From the NCBI GenBank assembly GCA_015064415.1, contig SVSG01000013.1:1-52199 (forward strand): 52,199 bases of DNA, in the 5' to 3' direction. The notes beneath the pieces are model-generated. The model searched no databases. It had not been told where the DNA came from and saw only the letters and a program-made list of their open reading frames with translations. Of the stretch, positions 1 to 6,913 are shown piece after piece (the first letter of the stretch is position 1; the number at the start of each line of letters is the position of its first letter). The translations under genes and the position numbers were made by a program. The DNA is from Oscillospiraceae bacterium (lineage in GTDB: Bacteria; Bacillota; Clostridia; Oscillospirales; CAG-272).

Positions 1-5
1 TGTGT

Positions 6-40
6 GCCGACATCCTCATCCACCGCTGTCGCGGTCCCCC
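6..40. repeat. 35-bp terminal inverted repeat, left copy
   Basis: This sequence recurs in reverse complement as the last 35 bases of the window (52165-52199) with one mismatch. Both copies border the same kind of dispersed repeat DNA (hairpins of the CTTCCCC/GGGGAAG type follow at about 90-110 and precede at about 52147-52165). The simplest reading is that the sequenced contig ends in two copies of a genome-wide repeat rather than that this is a mobile element of 52 kb. Confidence 0.8.
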
Positions 41-116
41 GCGACCAACGCCGAGCGTTGTGTCGACGCGCTCGCGAAGCGAGGGCAACTTCCCCTCCTT
101 GGGGAAGGCCAACGTA

Positions 117-290
117 GCCGCACCGTTCGGCGGTAAAACACACAAACGGGGCGTCCGGAGGTCGCCCCCTACAATGTATGCGAAACGCCGCACCGTTCGG
201 CGGGGAAACGCACAAACGGGGCGTCCGGAGGTCGCCCCCTACAATGTATGCGAAACGCCGCACCGTTCGGCGGGGAAACGCACAAACCGG
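117..290. repeat. 70-bp tandem repeat, two full units plus a partial third
   Basis: Units start at 117, 187 and 257 with GCCGCACCGTTCGGCGG and have a period of exactly 70 bp. Each full unit holds a CGCACAAACGGGGCG segment, a GGTCGCCCCCTACAATG segment and a GTATGCGAAAC end. The first unit differs from the second at a few bases (GGTAAAACACAC versus GGGGAAACGCAC). Short frames through it encode only low-complexity Arg-rich peptides and are not genes. Single pieces of the unit (cgccaaacggtgcgg, cccctacgggtttg) recur at 21120-21180, 24365-24390 and 37475-37495. Confidence 0.85.
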
Positions 291-587
291 CTACGCACAA
301 ATCTGTAGGGACGGGCGTCCTCGACCGTCCGTAATCCCCGACGCACAACCGGCAACGCACAAACCTGTAGGGGACGTTGTCCTCGCCTTGCGGCGAGCAC
401 GTGACACGCTTCGCGGTCACAAGTCCTCGGCGTCCCGCATCCCCGATGCACAACCGTCTACGCACAAATTTGTTTGCGACGGGGCATCCTCACCCGTCAC
501 CCTACGGGTGCCACCCTCCCGCGACCGACGCGAAGCGGAGTGTCGACGTGCTCGCATCACGCTTTGCGTGGGCGAGGACAACCCTCA
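291..587. repeat. Mosaic of dispersed repeat modules, no gene
   Basis: This stretch is built of short modules that recur in the window: (a) acgcacaaa-tctgtagggg-type pieces, (b) a gcatcctcacccgtcacc / ctacgggtgccaccctcc piece also present at 21218-21252 and, in the other orientation, at 24586-24615, (c) a gcgtgggcgaggacaa piece also at 21404-21421. Open frames cross it on both strands but they follow the repeat, have no ribosome binding site and no protein-like composition. Confidence 0.7.
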
Positions 588-748
588 TTGGGGAGGGACA
601 AACAACGTTTTCGCTTTCTTCAATAGACGGTAAAATTTCGCTTCTGTTTGAAATTTCCTAAAACGTTCCGTCTGTTGTGAAAAGAATGGATTATAGTAGT
701 CCCTCCCCAAGGAGGGGAGGGTGGATCGCGAAGCGAGACGGGTGAGGA
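588..748. mobile_element. MITE-like element, copy A
   Basis: The outer arms TTGGGGAGGGAC (left) and GTCCCTCCCCAAGGAGGGG (right) are inverted repeats. Inside them, CAATAGACGG at 631-640 faces CCGTCTGTTG at 668-677 around an AT-rich centre with GAAATTTC at 650-657. The right flank carries ggatcgcgaagcgagacggg and tgaggatgcc. Full-length relatives are at 21218-21384 and, reversed, at 24412-24615; a diverged relative is at 5483-5701. There is no coding capacity, so it can only be a non-autonomous element or a structured repeat. Confidence 0.65.
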
Positions 749-811
749 TGCCATCCACGATGCATAAACGTCCGTGCATATTGCTCGCACCATCCACAAA
801 TGCCATAAAAG

Positions 812-915
812 GTTTTTGAGGGGGCGCGGGGGAACTTCGCGGTTGCCGAAGGCATACCGACGTGCTCGCCATAGGCGAGGACAGTTTACCAAAAAGCTCC
901 CCCGCATCCTTCTTC
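812..915. repeat. Palindromic repeat apparently interrupted by another repeat
   Basis: An arm GCGGGGGAACTT at about 827-838 faces AAAAAGCTCCCCCGC at about 891-905. In the uninterrupted relatives (5383-5414, 37591-37622) the two arms lie next to each other. Here about 55 bp containing a gctcgccataggcgaggaca module separate them, as if a second repeat had landed in the loop. The leader aaaaggtttttgagggggcg also precedes other copies (37571-37590). Confidence 0.5.
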
Positions 916-951
916 CTCTCGCATCATCCCGCGCGTATCTGCCCCTTTTAT

Positions 952-976
952 GCCGCGCACCGTTTTGGTGCGCGGC
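952..976. other. Perfect 10-bp hairpin upstream of the activase gene
   Basis: GCCGCGCACC (952-961) and GGTGCGCGGC (967-976) form a perfect stem with a 5-base loop. No T-run follows, so it is a poor intrinsic terminator. It lies 62 bp before the start of the activase gene and may be a transcript leader structure or one more palindromic repeat. No convincing promoter is visible between it and the gene. Confidence 0.5.
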
Positions 977-1038
977 GTAGGAATGTGCAGATGCACCGAT
1001 CCGTATGAAGATTACAGAAACGGAGTACAAAAGTACAT

Positions 1039-3993
1039 ATGAACGATCAAAAATTTGCCCTTTTGGGGATCGACATCGGCTCCACCACCGCCAAGGTGGT
1101 GCTGGAGCAGAACGGTGCGATCACCTATCAGTGTTATGAGCGCCATTTTTCACAGGTGCGCGAAAAAACGCTGGAGATCCTCTCCCGCCTGAAGGAGCAG
1201 ATCGGGGACGCCCCCATCAAGGTGGCGATCTCGGGCTCTGCGGGCCTCGGTCTTGCGGGCGCGGCAGGATTGCCCTTCGTGCAGGAGGTCTTTGCCACGG
1301 GCGAGGTCGTGCGAAAGCTGCGCCCCGACACCAACGTGGTGATCGAGCTTGGCGGCGAGGACGCCAAGGTCATCTTCTTCGACGGCGGCACCGACGAGCG
1401 CATGAACGGCTCTTGCGCGGGCGGTACGGGCGCGTTCATCGACCAGATGGCGACGCTGCTGGACGTCACGGTCGAGGAGATGGACAAGCTCTCGCTTGCG
1501 GCGGAGCGCGTCTACCCCATCGCCTCGCGCTGCGGCGTGTTCGCCAAAACCGACATTCAACCCCTGCTCAATCAGGGCGCCTCCAAGGCGGATATCGCCG
1601 CCAGCATCTACCGCGCGGTGGTCAACCAGACGATCGCGGGGCTTGCGCAAGGACGGCGCATCAAGGGCAAGGTCATGTTTTTGGGCGGCCCGCTTTCCTT
1701 CAATATGGGCCTGCGCAAGCAATTTTTGCACGTGCTGAAGCTGGAGGAGGAGAACGCCATCTTCCCCGAATACGCGCGCGTTTCGGTGGCCATGGGCGCC
1801 GCCATTTACGCGGCAGGGCTTTCGGAAAGCTTTTCCTATGACGATCTTGTCGCGCGTATCGCGTCCGCAACCTCCGCGCACACCAACACCGTGACGCTGG
1901 AGCCGCTTTTCAAGGATGAGAACGAGTATAACGAATTTTGCGCGCGCCACGCGCGTGCCACGCTTCCCACACGCGACCCCGAGAGCTACGAGGGGGACGC
2001 GTACCTTGGCATCGACTGCGGCTCCACCACCACCAAGCTGCTGCTGATGAGCGACAAAAAGGAGATCCTTTATACCTATTACAGCTCGAACAAGGGCAAT
2101 CCCGTTAGCATCGTGAAGGAGCAGCTGGAAAAGATCTACGCCATCTGCGGTGACCGCATCCGCGTGCGCGGCTCGGCGGTGACGGGGTACGGCGAGGAGC
2201 TGATCCGCCACGCCTTCCACCTGGATCACGGCCTTGTCGAAACGATGGCGCATTTCACCGCGGCGCGCTATTTTGAGCCGCGCGTGGACTTTATTCTCGA
2301 TATCGGCGGGCAGGATATCAAGTGCTTCCAGATCAAGAACGGCGCGATCGACAGCATCATGCTCAACGAGGCGTGCTCCTCGGGGTGCGGCTCCTTTATC
2401 GAGACCTTTGCGAGGGGTCTTGGCTATGAGGCGGCGGAGTTTTCCAAGCTGGCGCTGTTCGCGGGGGCACCCGTGGACCTTGGCTCGCGTTGCACCGTGT
2501 TTATGAACTCCTCCGTGAAGCAGGCGCAAAAGGACGGCGCCACCGTGGGGGATATCTCGGCGGGGCTTTCGATCTCCGTTGTGAAAAACGCCATTTATAA
2601 GGTGATCCGCGCGGGCTCGGCAGACGAGCTCGGACAGCACGTGGTCGTGCAGGGCGGCACCTTCCTCAACGATGCGGTGCTGCGCGGCTTTGAGCGCGAG
2701 CTCGGACGCAACGTGACCCGCCCCGCCATCGCGGGGTTGATGGGTGCGCTGGGTGCCGCCATCTACGCCCGCAAGCAGCGTGCGGAAAAATCCACCATCC
2801 TCACGCGTGAGGAGCTGGAAAGCTTTGTGCACACCTCACGCGCCATCGTGTGCAAGGGGTGCACCAACCGCTGTAACGTGACGATCAATACCTTCGCCGA
2901 CGGCGAGACCTATATTTCGGGCAATAAGTGCGAAAAGGGCGCGGGCAAAAAGCCCTCGGCCAATCCCTTGCCCAATTTGCATCAGTTCAAGCGCGACGCG
3001 CTGGAGGCGCTGGTGCCCATCGAGGGCGAGCGCGGCGTGACCGTGGGGTTGCCCCTCGCGCTTGGGATGTACGAAATGGCCCCCTTCTTTTACACGCTGT
3101 TCCGTGCGCTCGGCTTCGGCGTGCGCCTTTCGGGCTTTTCCAACCGCAAGCTGTATCAGAAGGGGCAGTACAGCATCCCCTCGGATACGGCGTGCTATCC
3201 CGCCAAGATCATGCACGGACATATCGAGCAGCTGATCGAGGAGGGCGTGGACACGATCTTCTATCCCGCCATCACCTATAACGTGGACGAGGGGAAGGGG
3301 GATAACCATTACAACTGCCCCGTGGTCGCGTATTATTCCGAGGTGCTTTTGCACAACATGGATTCCCTGCAGGGTGTGAAATTCTTGTACCCCTACCTCA
3401 ATATCAACGACAAAAAGCATCTGGCCATCGAGCTGCACGCGTTCCTTTCGCGCGAGCTTGGCAGCTTTTCCGCAAAAGAGGTGAGCGCGGCCGTCAAGGC
3501 GGCCTCCAAGGCCTATGACGCGCACATGGCCGCCGTCCGTGCCGAGGGCGAGCGTGCACTGGCCTTTGCCAAGCGCGAGGGCAAGCGCGTGATGGTGCTT
3601 TGCGGGCGCCCCTATCACGTCGATCCCGAGATCGGGCACGGCATCGATAAGCTGGCCACCTCGCTTGACTTCGTGGTGGTGACGGAGGATGCCGTGGCGC
3701 ATCTGGCAAGCGCCCCGGTGCGCACGCAGGTGCTCAACCAGTGGACCTACCATTCGCGCCTTTACAACGCGGCGCGCTTCGTGACCGAGCAACCAAACGC
3801 CGAGCTTGTCCAGCTCGTCTCCTTCGGGTGCGGCATCGACGCCATCACCACCGACGAGGTGCGCGAGATCCTGGAGCGCGGCAATAAGCTGTATACTCAG
3901 ATCAAAATTGACGAGATCACCAATCTCGGTGCCGTCACCATCCGCTTGCGCAGCTTACTTGGCGCGCTGGAGCAACAGGGAAAGGAGGAATGA
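1039..3993 (+). CDS. Acyl-CoA dehydratase activase, large N-terminal part (two ASKHA ATPase domains)
   Basis: The 984-aa product has two BadF/BadG/BcrA/BcrD-type ATPase domains of the HgdC activator family. Phosphate-binding motifs GIDIGSTTAK (residues 10-19) and GIDCGSTTTK (about 323) open them. Each has the Cys-containing loop that holds a bridging [4Fe-4S] cluster in HgdC (NGSCAGGTG near 125; EACSSGCGS near 445). A CKGCTNRC motif near 606 begins the third, DUF2229-like part. Activators of this family use ATP to push an electron into 2-hydroxyacyl-CoA or benzoyl-CoA type enzymes; these long homologues are common in Clostridia and their true substrate is unknown. The start has GGAG 13 bases upstream. 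Only 3 bp separate it from the next gene, which carries the rest of the roughly 1,400-aa protein that other species encode as one chain. Cytoplasmic. Confidence 0.85.
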   Translation: MNDQKFALLGIDIGSTTAKVVLEQNGAITYQCYERHFSQVREKTLEILSRLKEQIGDAPIKVAISGSAGLGLAGAAGLPFVQEVFATGEVVRKLRPDTNVVIELGGEDAKVIFFDGGTDERMNGSCAGGTGAFIDQMATLLDVTVEEMDKLSLAAERVYPIASRCGVFAKTDIQPLLNQGASKADIAASIYRAVVNQTIAGLAQGRRIKGKVMFLGGPLSFNMGLRKQFLHVLKLEEENAIFPEYARVSVAMGAAIYAAGLSESFSYDDLVARIASATSAHTNTVTLEPLFKDENEYNEFCARHARATLPTRDPESYEGDAYLGIDCGSTTTKLLLMSDKKEILYTYYSSNKGNPVSIVKEQLEKIYAICGDRIRVRGSAVTGYGEELIRHAFHLDHGLVETMAHFTAARYFEPRVDFILDIGGQDIKCFQIKNGAIDSIMLNEACSSGCGSFIETFARGLGYEAAEFSKLALFAGAPVDLGSRCTVFMNSSVKQAQKDGATVGDISAGLSISVVKNAIYKVIRAGSADELGQHVVVQGGTFLNDAVLRGFERELGRNVTRPAIAGLMGALGAAIYARKQRAEKSTILTREELESFVHTSRAIVCKGCTNRCNVTINTFADGETYISGNKCEKGAGKKPSANPLPNLHQFKRDALEALVPIEGERGVTVGLPLALGMYEMAPFFYTLFRALGFGVRLSGFSNRKLYQKGQYSIPSDTACYPAKIMHGHIEQLIEEGVDTIFYPAITYNVDEGKGDNHYNCPVVAYYSEVLLHNMDSLQGVKFLYPYLNINDKKHLAIELHAFLSRELGSFSAKEVSAAVKAASKAYDAHMAAVRAEGERALAFAKREGKRVMVLCGRPYHVDPEIGHGIDKLATSLDFVVVTEDAVAHLASAPVRTQVLNQWTYHSRLYNAARFVTEQPNAELVQLVSFGCGIDAITTDEVREILERGNKLYTQIKIDEITNLGAVTIRLRSLLGALEQQGKEE

Positions 3994-3996
3994 GCG

Positions 3997-5301
3997 ATGA
4001 GCGAAAGCACAAAAGTGATCTTTACAAAAGAAATGCGGGAAACGCACACCATTCTCATTCCCAATATGCTGCATATGCACTTCAAGCTGCTGGCGGCGGT
4101 GTTCAACACCTGCGGCTATCATTGCGAGCTGCTGGAAAACGATGACCGCGGCGTCATCGAGGCGGGGCTTAAATACGTACATAACGATACCTGCTATCCC
4201 GCGCTGCTGGTCATCGGGCAGTTCATCAGCGCCCTGCAAAGCGGCAAGTATGACGTGAATAAGACCGCGCTTTTGCTCACGCAAACGGGCGGCGGCTGTC
4301 GCGCCTCCAACTACGTGCCCCTTTTGCGCAAGGCGCTGGCCAAGGCGGGCTTTTCGCAGGTTCCCGTGATCGCACTCAGTCTTACGGGCATTGAAAAGCA
4401 TCCGGGGCTCAAGCTCAGCATGCGCGTTTTAAAGCAGGTGCTTTACGCCGTGTATTTCGGGGATCTGTTGATGGATCTTTACAACCAATGCCGCCCGTAC
4501 GAGGTGGTGAGCGGCTCCACCAAGGAAATGGCCGACAAATGGGTGGGCAAGGTCGCCGCGCTGATGAGTCAGCGCAAAAATCTGAAATTCAAGATCCTGC
4601 GGCACACCTATATTGATATATTGAAGGATTTTGAGCAAAATCTGCCCCGCGTCAAGACGGAAAAGGTCAAGGTGGGCATCGTGGGCGAGATCTTCGTCAA
4701 GTTCTCGCCGCTTGCCAACAACCATCTGGAGGATTTTCTGGTCGCCGAGGGCGCAGAGACCGCGATGGGCGGGCTTCTGGACTTTTTGATGTACTGCGTG
4801 GACGGCTATGACGTGGACAACCGCTTTTACGGCAAGTTTACCTACACCGCCAAGCTGACGCGCTTTATGAATACCTACCTTTACAAAAAGCAGCTGGATT
4901 TTGCACAGATGTATCGCACGTACAGCAGCTTTACGCCGCCCACTGACTTTTTCACCACCAAAAACGCCATCAAGGGCTATATTGACGAGGGCGTGCAGAT
5001 GGGCGAGGGCTGGTTGCTGACCGCCGAGATGCTGGAGCTGATCGAGCGCGGCGTGAAAAACGTGATCTGCGCCCAGCCCTTCGGGTGTTTGCCCAACCAC
5101 ATCGTGGGCAAGGGTATGATGAAATTCGTGCGCGAGCACCATCCGGGCGTCAATCTGGTGTCGATCGACTATGATGCCAGCGCCTCCCGCATCAATCAGG
5201 AAAACCGCCTCAAGCTGATGCTGGCCAACGCCCAGCGCGAGCTTACCGAGGCGAAAAAGCAAGAGGAAACGGCGGAAAACATCCCCGTCCCCGCAAATTA
5301 A
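3997..5301 (+). CDS. Acyl-CoA dehydratase activase, C-terminal part (2-hydroxyacyl-CoA dehydratase D-like)
   Basis: The 434-aa product corresponds to the C-terminal third of the long activase proteins (COG3580/COG3581 type), a fold related to the D subunits of 2-hydroxyacyl-CoA dehydratases. Conserved-looking Cys positions include NDTCYPALL (near 65), GGGCRASNY (near 104) and CAQPFGCLPNH (near 358), which could ligate an iron-sulfur cluster. AGGAGG at 3982-3987 lies inside the upstream gene 10 bases before this ATG, and the 3-bp gap to the preceding stop implies translational coupling. I infer that both polypeptides form one complex. The C-terminal 25 residues are charged and probably unstructured. 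A terminator follows at once. Confidence 0.8.
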   Translation: MSESTKVIFTKEMRETHTILIPNMLHMHFKLLAAVFNTCGYHCELLENDDRGVIEAGLKYVHNDTCYPALLVIGQFISALQSGKYDVNKTALLLTQTGGGCRASNYVPLLRKALAKAGFSQVPVIALSLTGIEKHPGLKLSMRVLKQVLYAVYFGDLLMDLYNQCRPYEVVSGSTKEMADKWVGKVAALMSQRKNLKFKILRHTYIDILKDFEQNLPRVKTEKVKVGIVGEIFVKFSPLANNHLEDFLVAEGAETAMGGLLDFLMYCVDGYDVDNRFYGKFTYTAKLTRFMNTYLYKKQLDFAQMYRTYSSFTPPTDFFTTKNAIKGYIDEGVQMGEGWLLTAEMLELIERGVKNVICAQPFGCLPNHIVGKGMMKFVREHHPGVNLVSIDYDASASRINQENRLKLMLANAQRELTEAKKQEETAENIPVPAN

Positions 5302-5318
5302 CCCCCAAACGGTATGAG

Positions 5319-5354
5319 AAATCCCCGACGAGTTACGCTTCGTCGGGGATTTTT
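5319..5354 (+). terminator. Intrinsic terminator of the activase operon
   Basis: AATCCCCGACGA pairs with TCGTCGGGGATT across a short loop, followed by TTTTT at 5350-5354. It starts 18 bp after the stop codon of the second activase gene. Confidence 0.9.
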
Positions 5355-5382
5355 GCATGCCGCCGCGCGGCGAGGAGCGCGG

Positions 5383-5414
5383 TGGGGGATGCCTTTTTCG
5401 AAAGGCATCCCCCA
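5383..5414. repeat. Terminator-like palindromic repeat
   Basis: TGGGGGATGCCTTT and AAAGGCATCCCCCA are perfect 14-base arms around TTCG. The downstream text cacccccttcccaaag resembles, in reverse, the aaagg-ttttg-aggggg leader found before the palindromes at 812-840 and 37571-37600. It is one of a family of such palindromes in this window, with different stem sequences but the same architecture. Confidence 0.65.
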
Positions 5415-5482
5415 CACCCCCTTCCCAAAGATTTTATGGCATTATGGGTGAGTGCGAACAATATGCACGGACGGTTATGCAT

Positions 5483-5701
5483 CGGGGAGACTACTCTTCC
5501 GTCGCGGCAAGCCGCGCCACCTTCCCTCACAAGGGAAGGCAGACAAGCTCCATAGTTTTATCAACGGACGGAATGCTGTTATTATTCAAAACATCAAAAG
5601 CAGATTTTATTACCGTCTATTGATAAAAAGTAACGATGCTGTTAGCCGTCCCTTGTGAGGGAAGGTGCCGAACGGATGTGAGGCGGAAGAGTAGTCCCCC
5701 G
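5483..5701. mobile_element. MITE-like element, diverged copy D with nested inverted arms
   Basis: Outermost arms GGGGAGACTACTCTTCCG (5483-5500) and CGGAAGAGTAGTCCCC (about 5684-5699) pair, then CCACCTTCCCTCACAAGGGA (5517-5536) pairs with TCCCTTGTGAGGGAAGGTG (about 5649-5667). Inside, ACGGACGG (5564-5571) and ACCGTCTATTGAT (5612-5624) correspond to the core ends of copies A-C. The core is the best conserved part and the arms have been replaced, so core and arms seem to evolve as separate modules. Confidence 0.6.
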
Positions 5702-5789
5702 GTCGCGGACAAGCTTGTGCGCTGACGGTTTGTGCATCGCGGATGGCGGCGGGGGCAAGCCCCGCCACATCTACCACTTTCCACTCCCC

Positions 5790-6227
5790 TCAATCCCACA
5801 GCAAAAGCAGCAGTAAGATAGGCAGGACGTCGTGGTCCTTATTGCCATCCAGCAAAAAAAGCACGGCAAGCCCAAGCAGCGCCAGATCCCACCAGTCGCT
5901 ATGCGCGCTTTTTCCTTCACACCTCTCGCGTGAGGGGGGCAAAAGTGAGGACAAAAACGGTATGCGCGAAAAAAGCCCTCCCACCCCTAAATTTTCAAAA
6001 ATTCCACCCCGTTTGCCACCTTTTTGCGAAAAATCTTGTTTTTTGTCGCCTGTAAGCACCCCTGTCGGCACGCTTTCCTCCGGTGCTTTTGTGGGTGTTG
6101 GCTGTTCTTTTGTCGCCTGTTCCGTTGCGGGCATCTCCTGCACCGGCGGGGGCGACTGATAAGTATGCCCGCTGTAATCGGGCGGAGCTTTCAGATCTCG
6201 CTCCTCGTCCTTTTCCTGGATATACAT
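5790..6227 (-). CDS. Hypothetical protein with Pro/Thr-rich linker and hydrophobic C-terminus
   Basis: The 145-aa product is unknown to me. Residues 1-55 are charged and rich in Pro, Gln, Glu and Thr (several TEQ/KEQPTP-like stretches), consistent with a disordered region. Residues 105-145 hold two hydrophobic segments, LALLGLAVLFLLDG and DVLPILLLLLLWD, separated by the polar NKDHD, probably a membrane hairpin. The start has GGGGAGGAG six to eight bases upstream, and the upstream gene stops 1 bp before it, so it is the third gene of a tight three-gene operon. Such short Leu-rich double segments are frequent in spore-forming Clostridia, but I cannot name a family. Confidence 0.7.
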   Translation of the reverse strand: MYIQEKDEERDLKAPPDYSGHTYQSPPPVQEMPATEQATKEQPTPTKAPEESVPTGVLTGDKKQDFSQKGGKRGGIFENLGVGGLFSRIPFLSSLLPPSRERCEGKSAHSDWWDLALLGLAVLFLLDGNKDHDVLPILLLLLLWD

Positions 6228-6228
6228 A

Positions 6229-6492
6229 CTACTCCTCCCCCATCAAACGCTTGATCACGTCCCCCACCTGCCACAAGCGCAGCAGATAGTCCACCGCCTC
6301 ACACCGCGCAGGGGACAGGTAGGGCTTGAGCGCACACAGCAACGCACGGCGCGAGGCGCTCTTGCCGTGCGGATCCTCATCTCCCTCGCCCCGATCCGAG
6401 AAGGCGCGCACCAGTGGTGCCGCCTTATCCAAGCCCGCAAGCAGTGCGGAAAACTCCTCCTCGGGGATGCCCCCACCCACCTCGTCGCTCAT
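6229..6492 (-). CDS. Hypothetical small protein, middle gene of three-gene operon
   Basis: The 87-aa product has an acidic N-terminus (SDEVGGGIPEEEF) and a mixed-charge C-terminus, ALKPYLSPARCEAVDYLLRL followed by WQVGDVIKRL, that looks like two amphipathic helices. No known catalytic motif is visible. Its ATG overlaps the TGA of the upstream 70-aa gene (ATGA), and the downstream gene follows after 1 bp, so the three proteins should be made together in fixed ratio. Function unknown; a structural or adaptor role for the membrane protein encoded downstream is a guess. Confidence 0.65.
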   Translation of the reverse strand: MSDEVGGGIPEEEFSALLAGLDKAAPLVRAFSDRGEGDEDPHGKSASRRALLCALKPYLSPARCEAVDYLLRLWQVGDVIKRLMGEE

Positions 6493-6701
6493 TTGTCGCC
6501 CCGTAAGCGGCGCGCAAGCTCGGTCAGCTCCGCATCCGAGGTGTTTTGCAGCGTGCGTCGTAATGCCGCCATATCCGTGGTGCTGATGTTCATAGAGGAA
6601 AGATCAATTCCGTAATCCCGTGTCAGTTTATCAATCACAGCCGCCAGCTGTGCGTCGTTCAGCGACAGCAGTCGGTTCAACGCTTTTCGATCCAATCGCA
6701 T
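6489..6701 (-). CDS. Hypothetical small helical protein, first gene of three-gene operon
   Basis: The open frame extends further upstream, but the start chosen is the ATG at 6701, which has GGAAGGGAG eight bases before it; the longer form would run back into the terminator of glyA. The 70-aa product (MRLDRKALNRLLSLND...) is predicted to be all helical, with the pattern LNRLLSLNDAQLAAVIDKL and a second helix DAELTELARRLR. No family recognised. A possible -10 box TATACT lies on this strand at 6724-6729 without a good -35, which leaves open an alternative sigma factor. Confidence 0.65.
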   Translation of the reverse strand: MRLDRKALNRLLSLNDAQLAAVIDKLTRDYGIDLSSMNISTTDMAALRRTLQNTSDAELTELARRLRGDK

Positions 6702-6818
6702 CCAATCACTCCCTTCCACCCCCAGTATATGCCGGCGCGCCAAAAGGTGCGCGACCATGCGGACTTTGCTCCCGTCGCCATCCAAAGCTGCCACACCGCG
6801 TATTTTTGATTTTGTCAC

Positions 6819-6864
6819 AAAAACAGCCCACCGTTCGCGCTTTTTGCGAACGGTGGGCTGTTTT
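6819..6864 (-). terminator. Terminator downstream of glyA (works on both strands)
   Basis: AACAGCCCACCGTTCGC and GCGAACGGTGGGCTGTT form a perfect 17-bp or longer stem. On the minus strand it is followed by a run of T (AAAAA at 6819-6823 on the plus strand), so it ends the glyA transcript and isolates the three small genes downstream. Confidence 0.9.
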
Positions 6865-6913
6865 CTCATCCAAATATCTCACGTGGCGCGCCATGGGCGC
6901 ACCCGCATGGCTT

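Noticed and set aside
117..290. CRISPR array
   Set aside because: Units are directly joined with no variable spacers, and there are no cas genes in the window.
60..660. Several overlapping open frames of 80-150 codons in the left repeat region
   Set aside because: They follow the 70-bp tandem and MITE-like repeats, lack ribosome binding sites and encode only low-complexity Arg/Thr/Pro peptides.
1150..2832. Minus-strand open frame of 560 codons opposite the activase gene
   Set aside because: Arg/His/Ala-rich antisense frame without family similarity; the plus strand has clear ASKHA motifs.
3981..4000. A frameshift splitting one activase gene
   Set aside because: The second part has its own AGGAGG at the correct distance and starts with an ATG after a proper stop, so two genes are more likely than an error, although not excluded.
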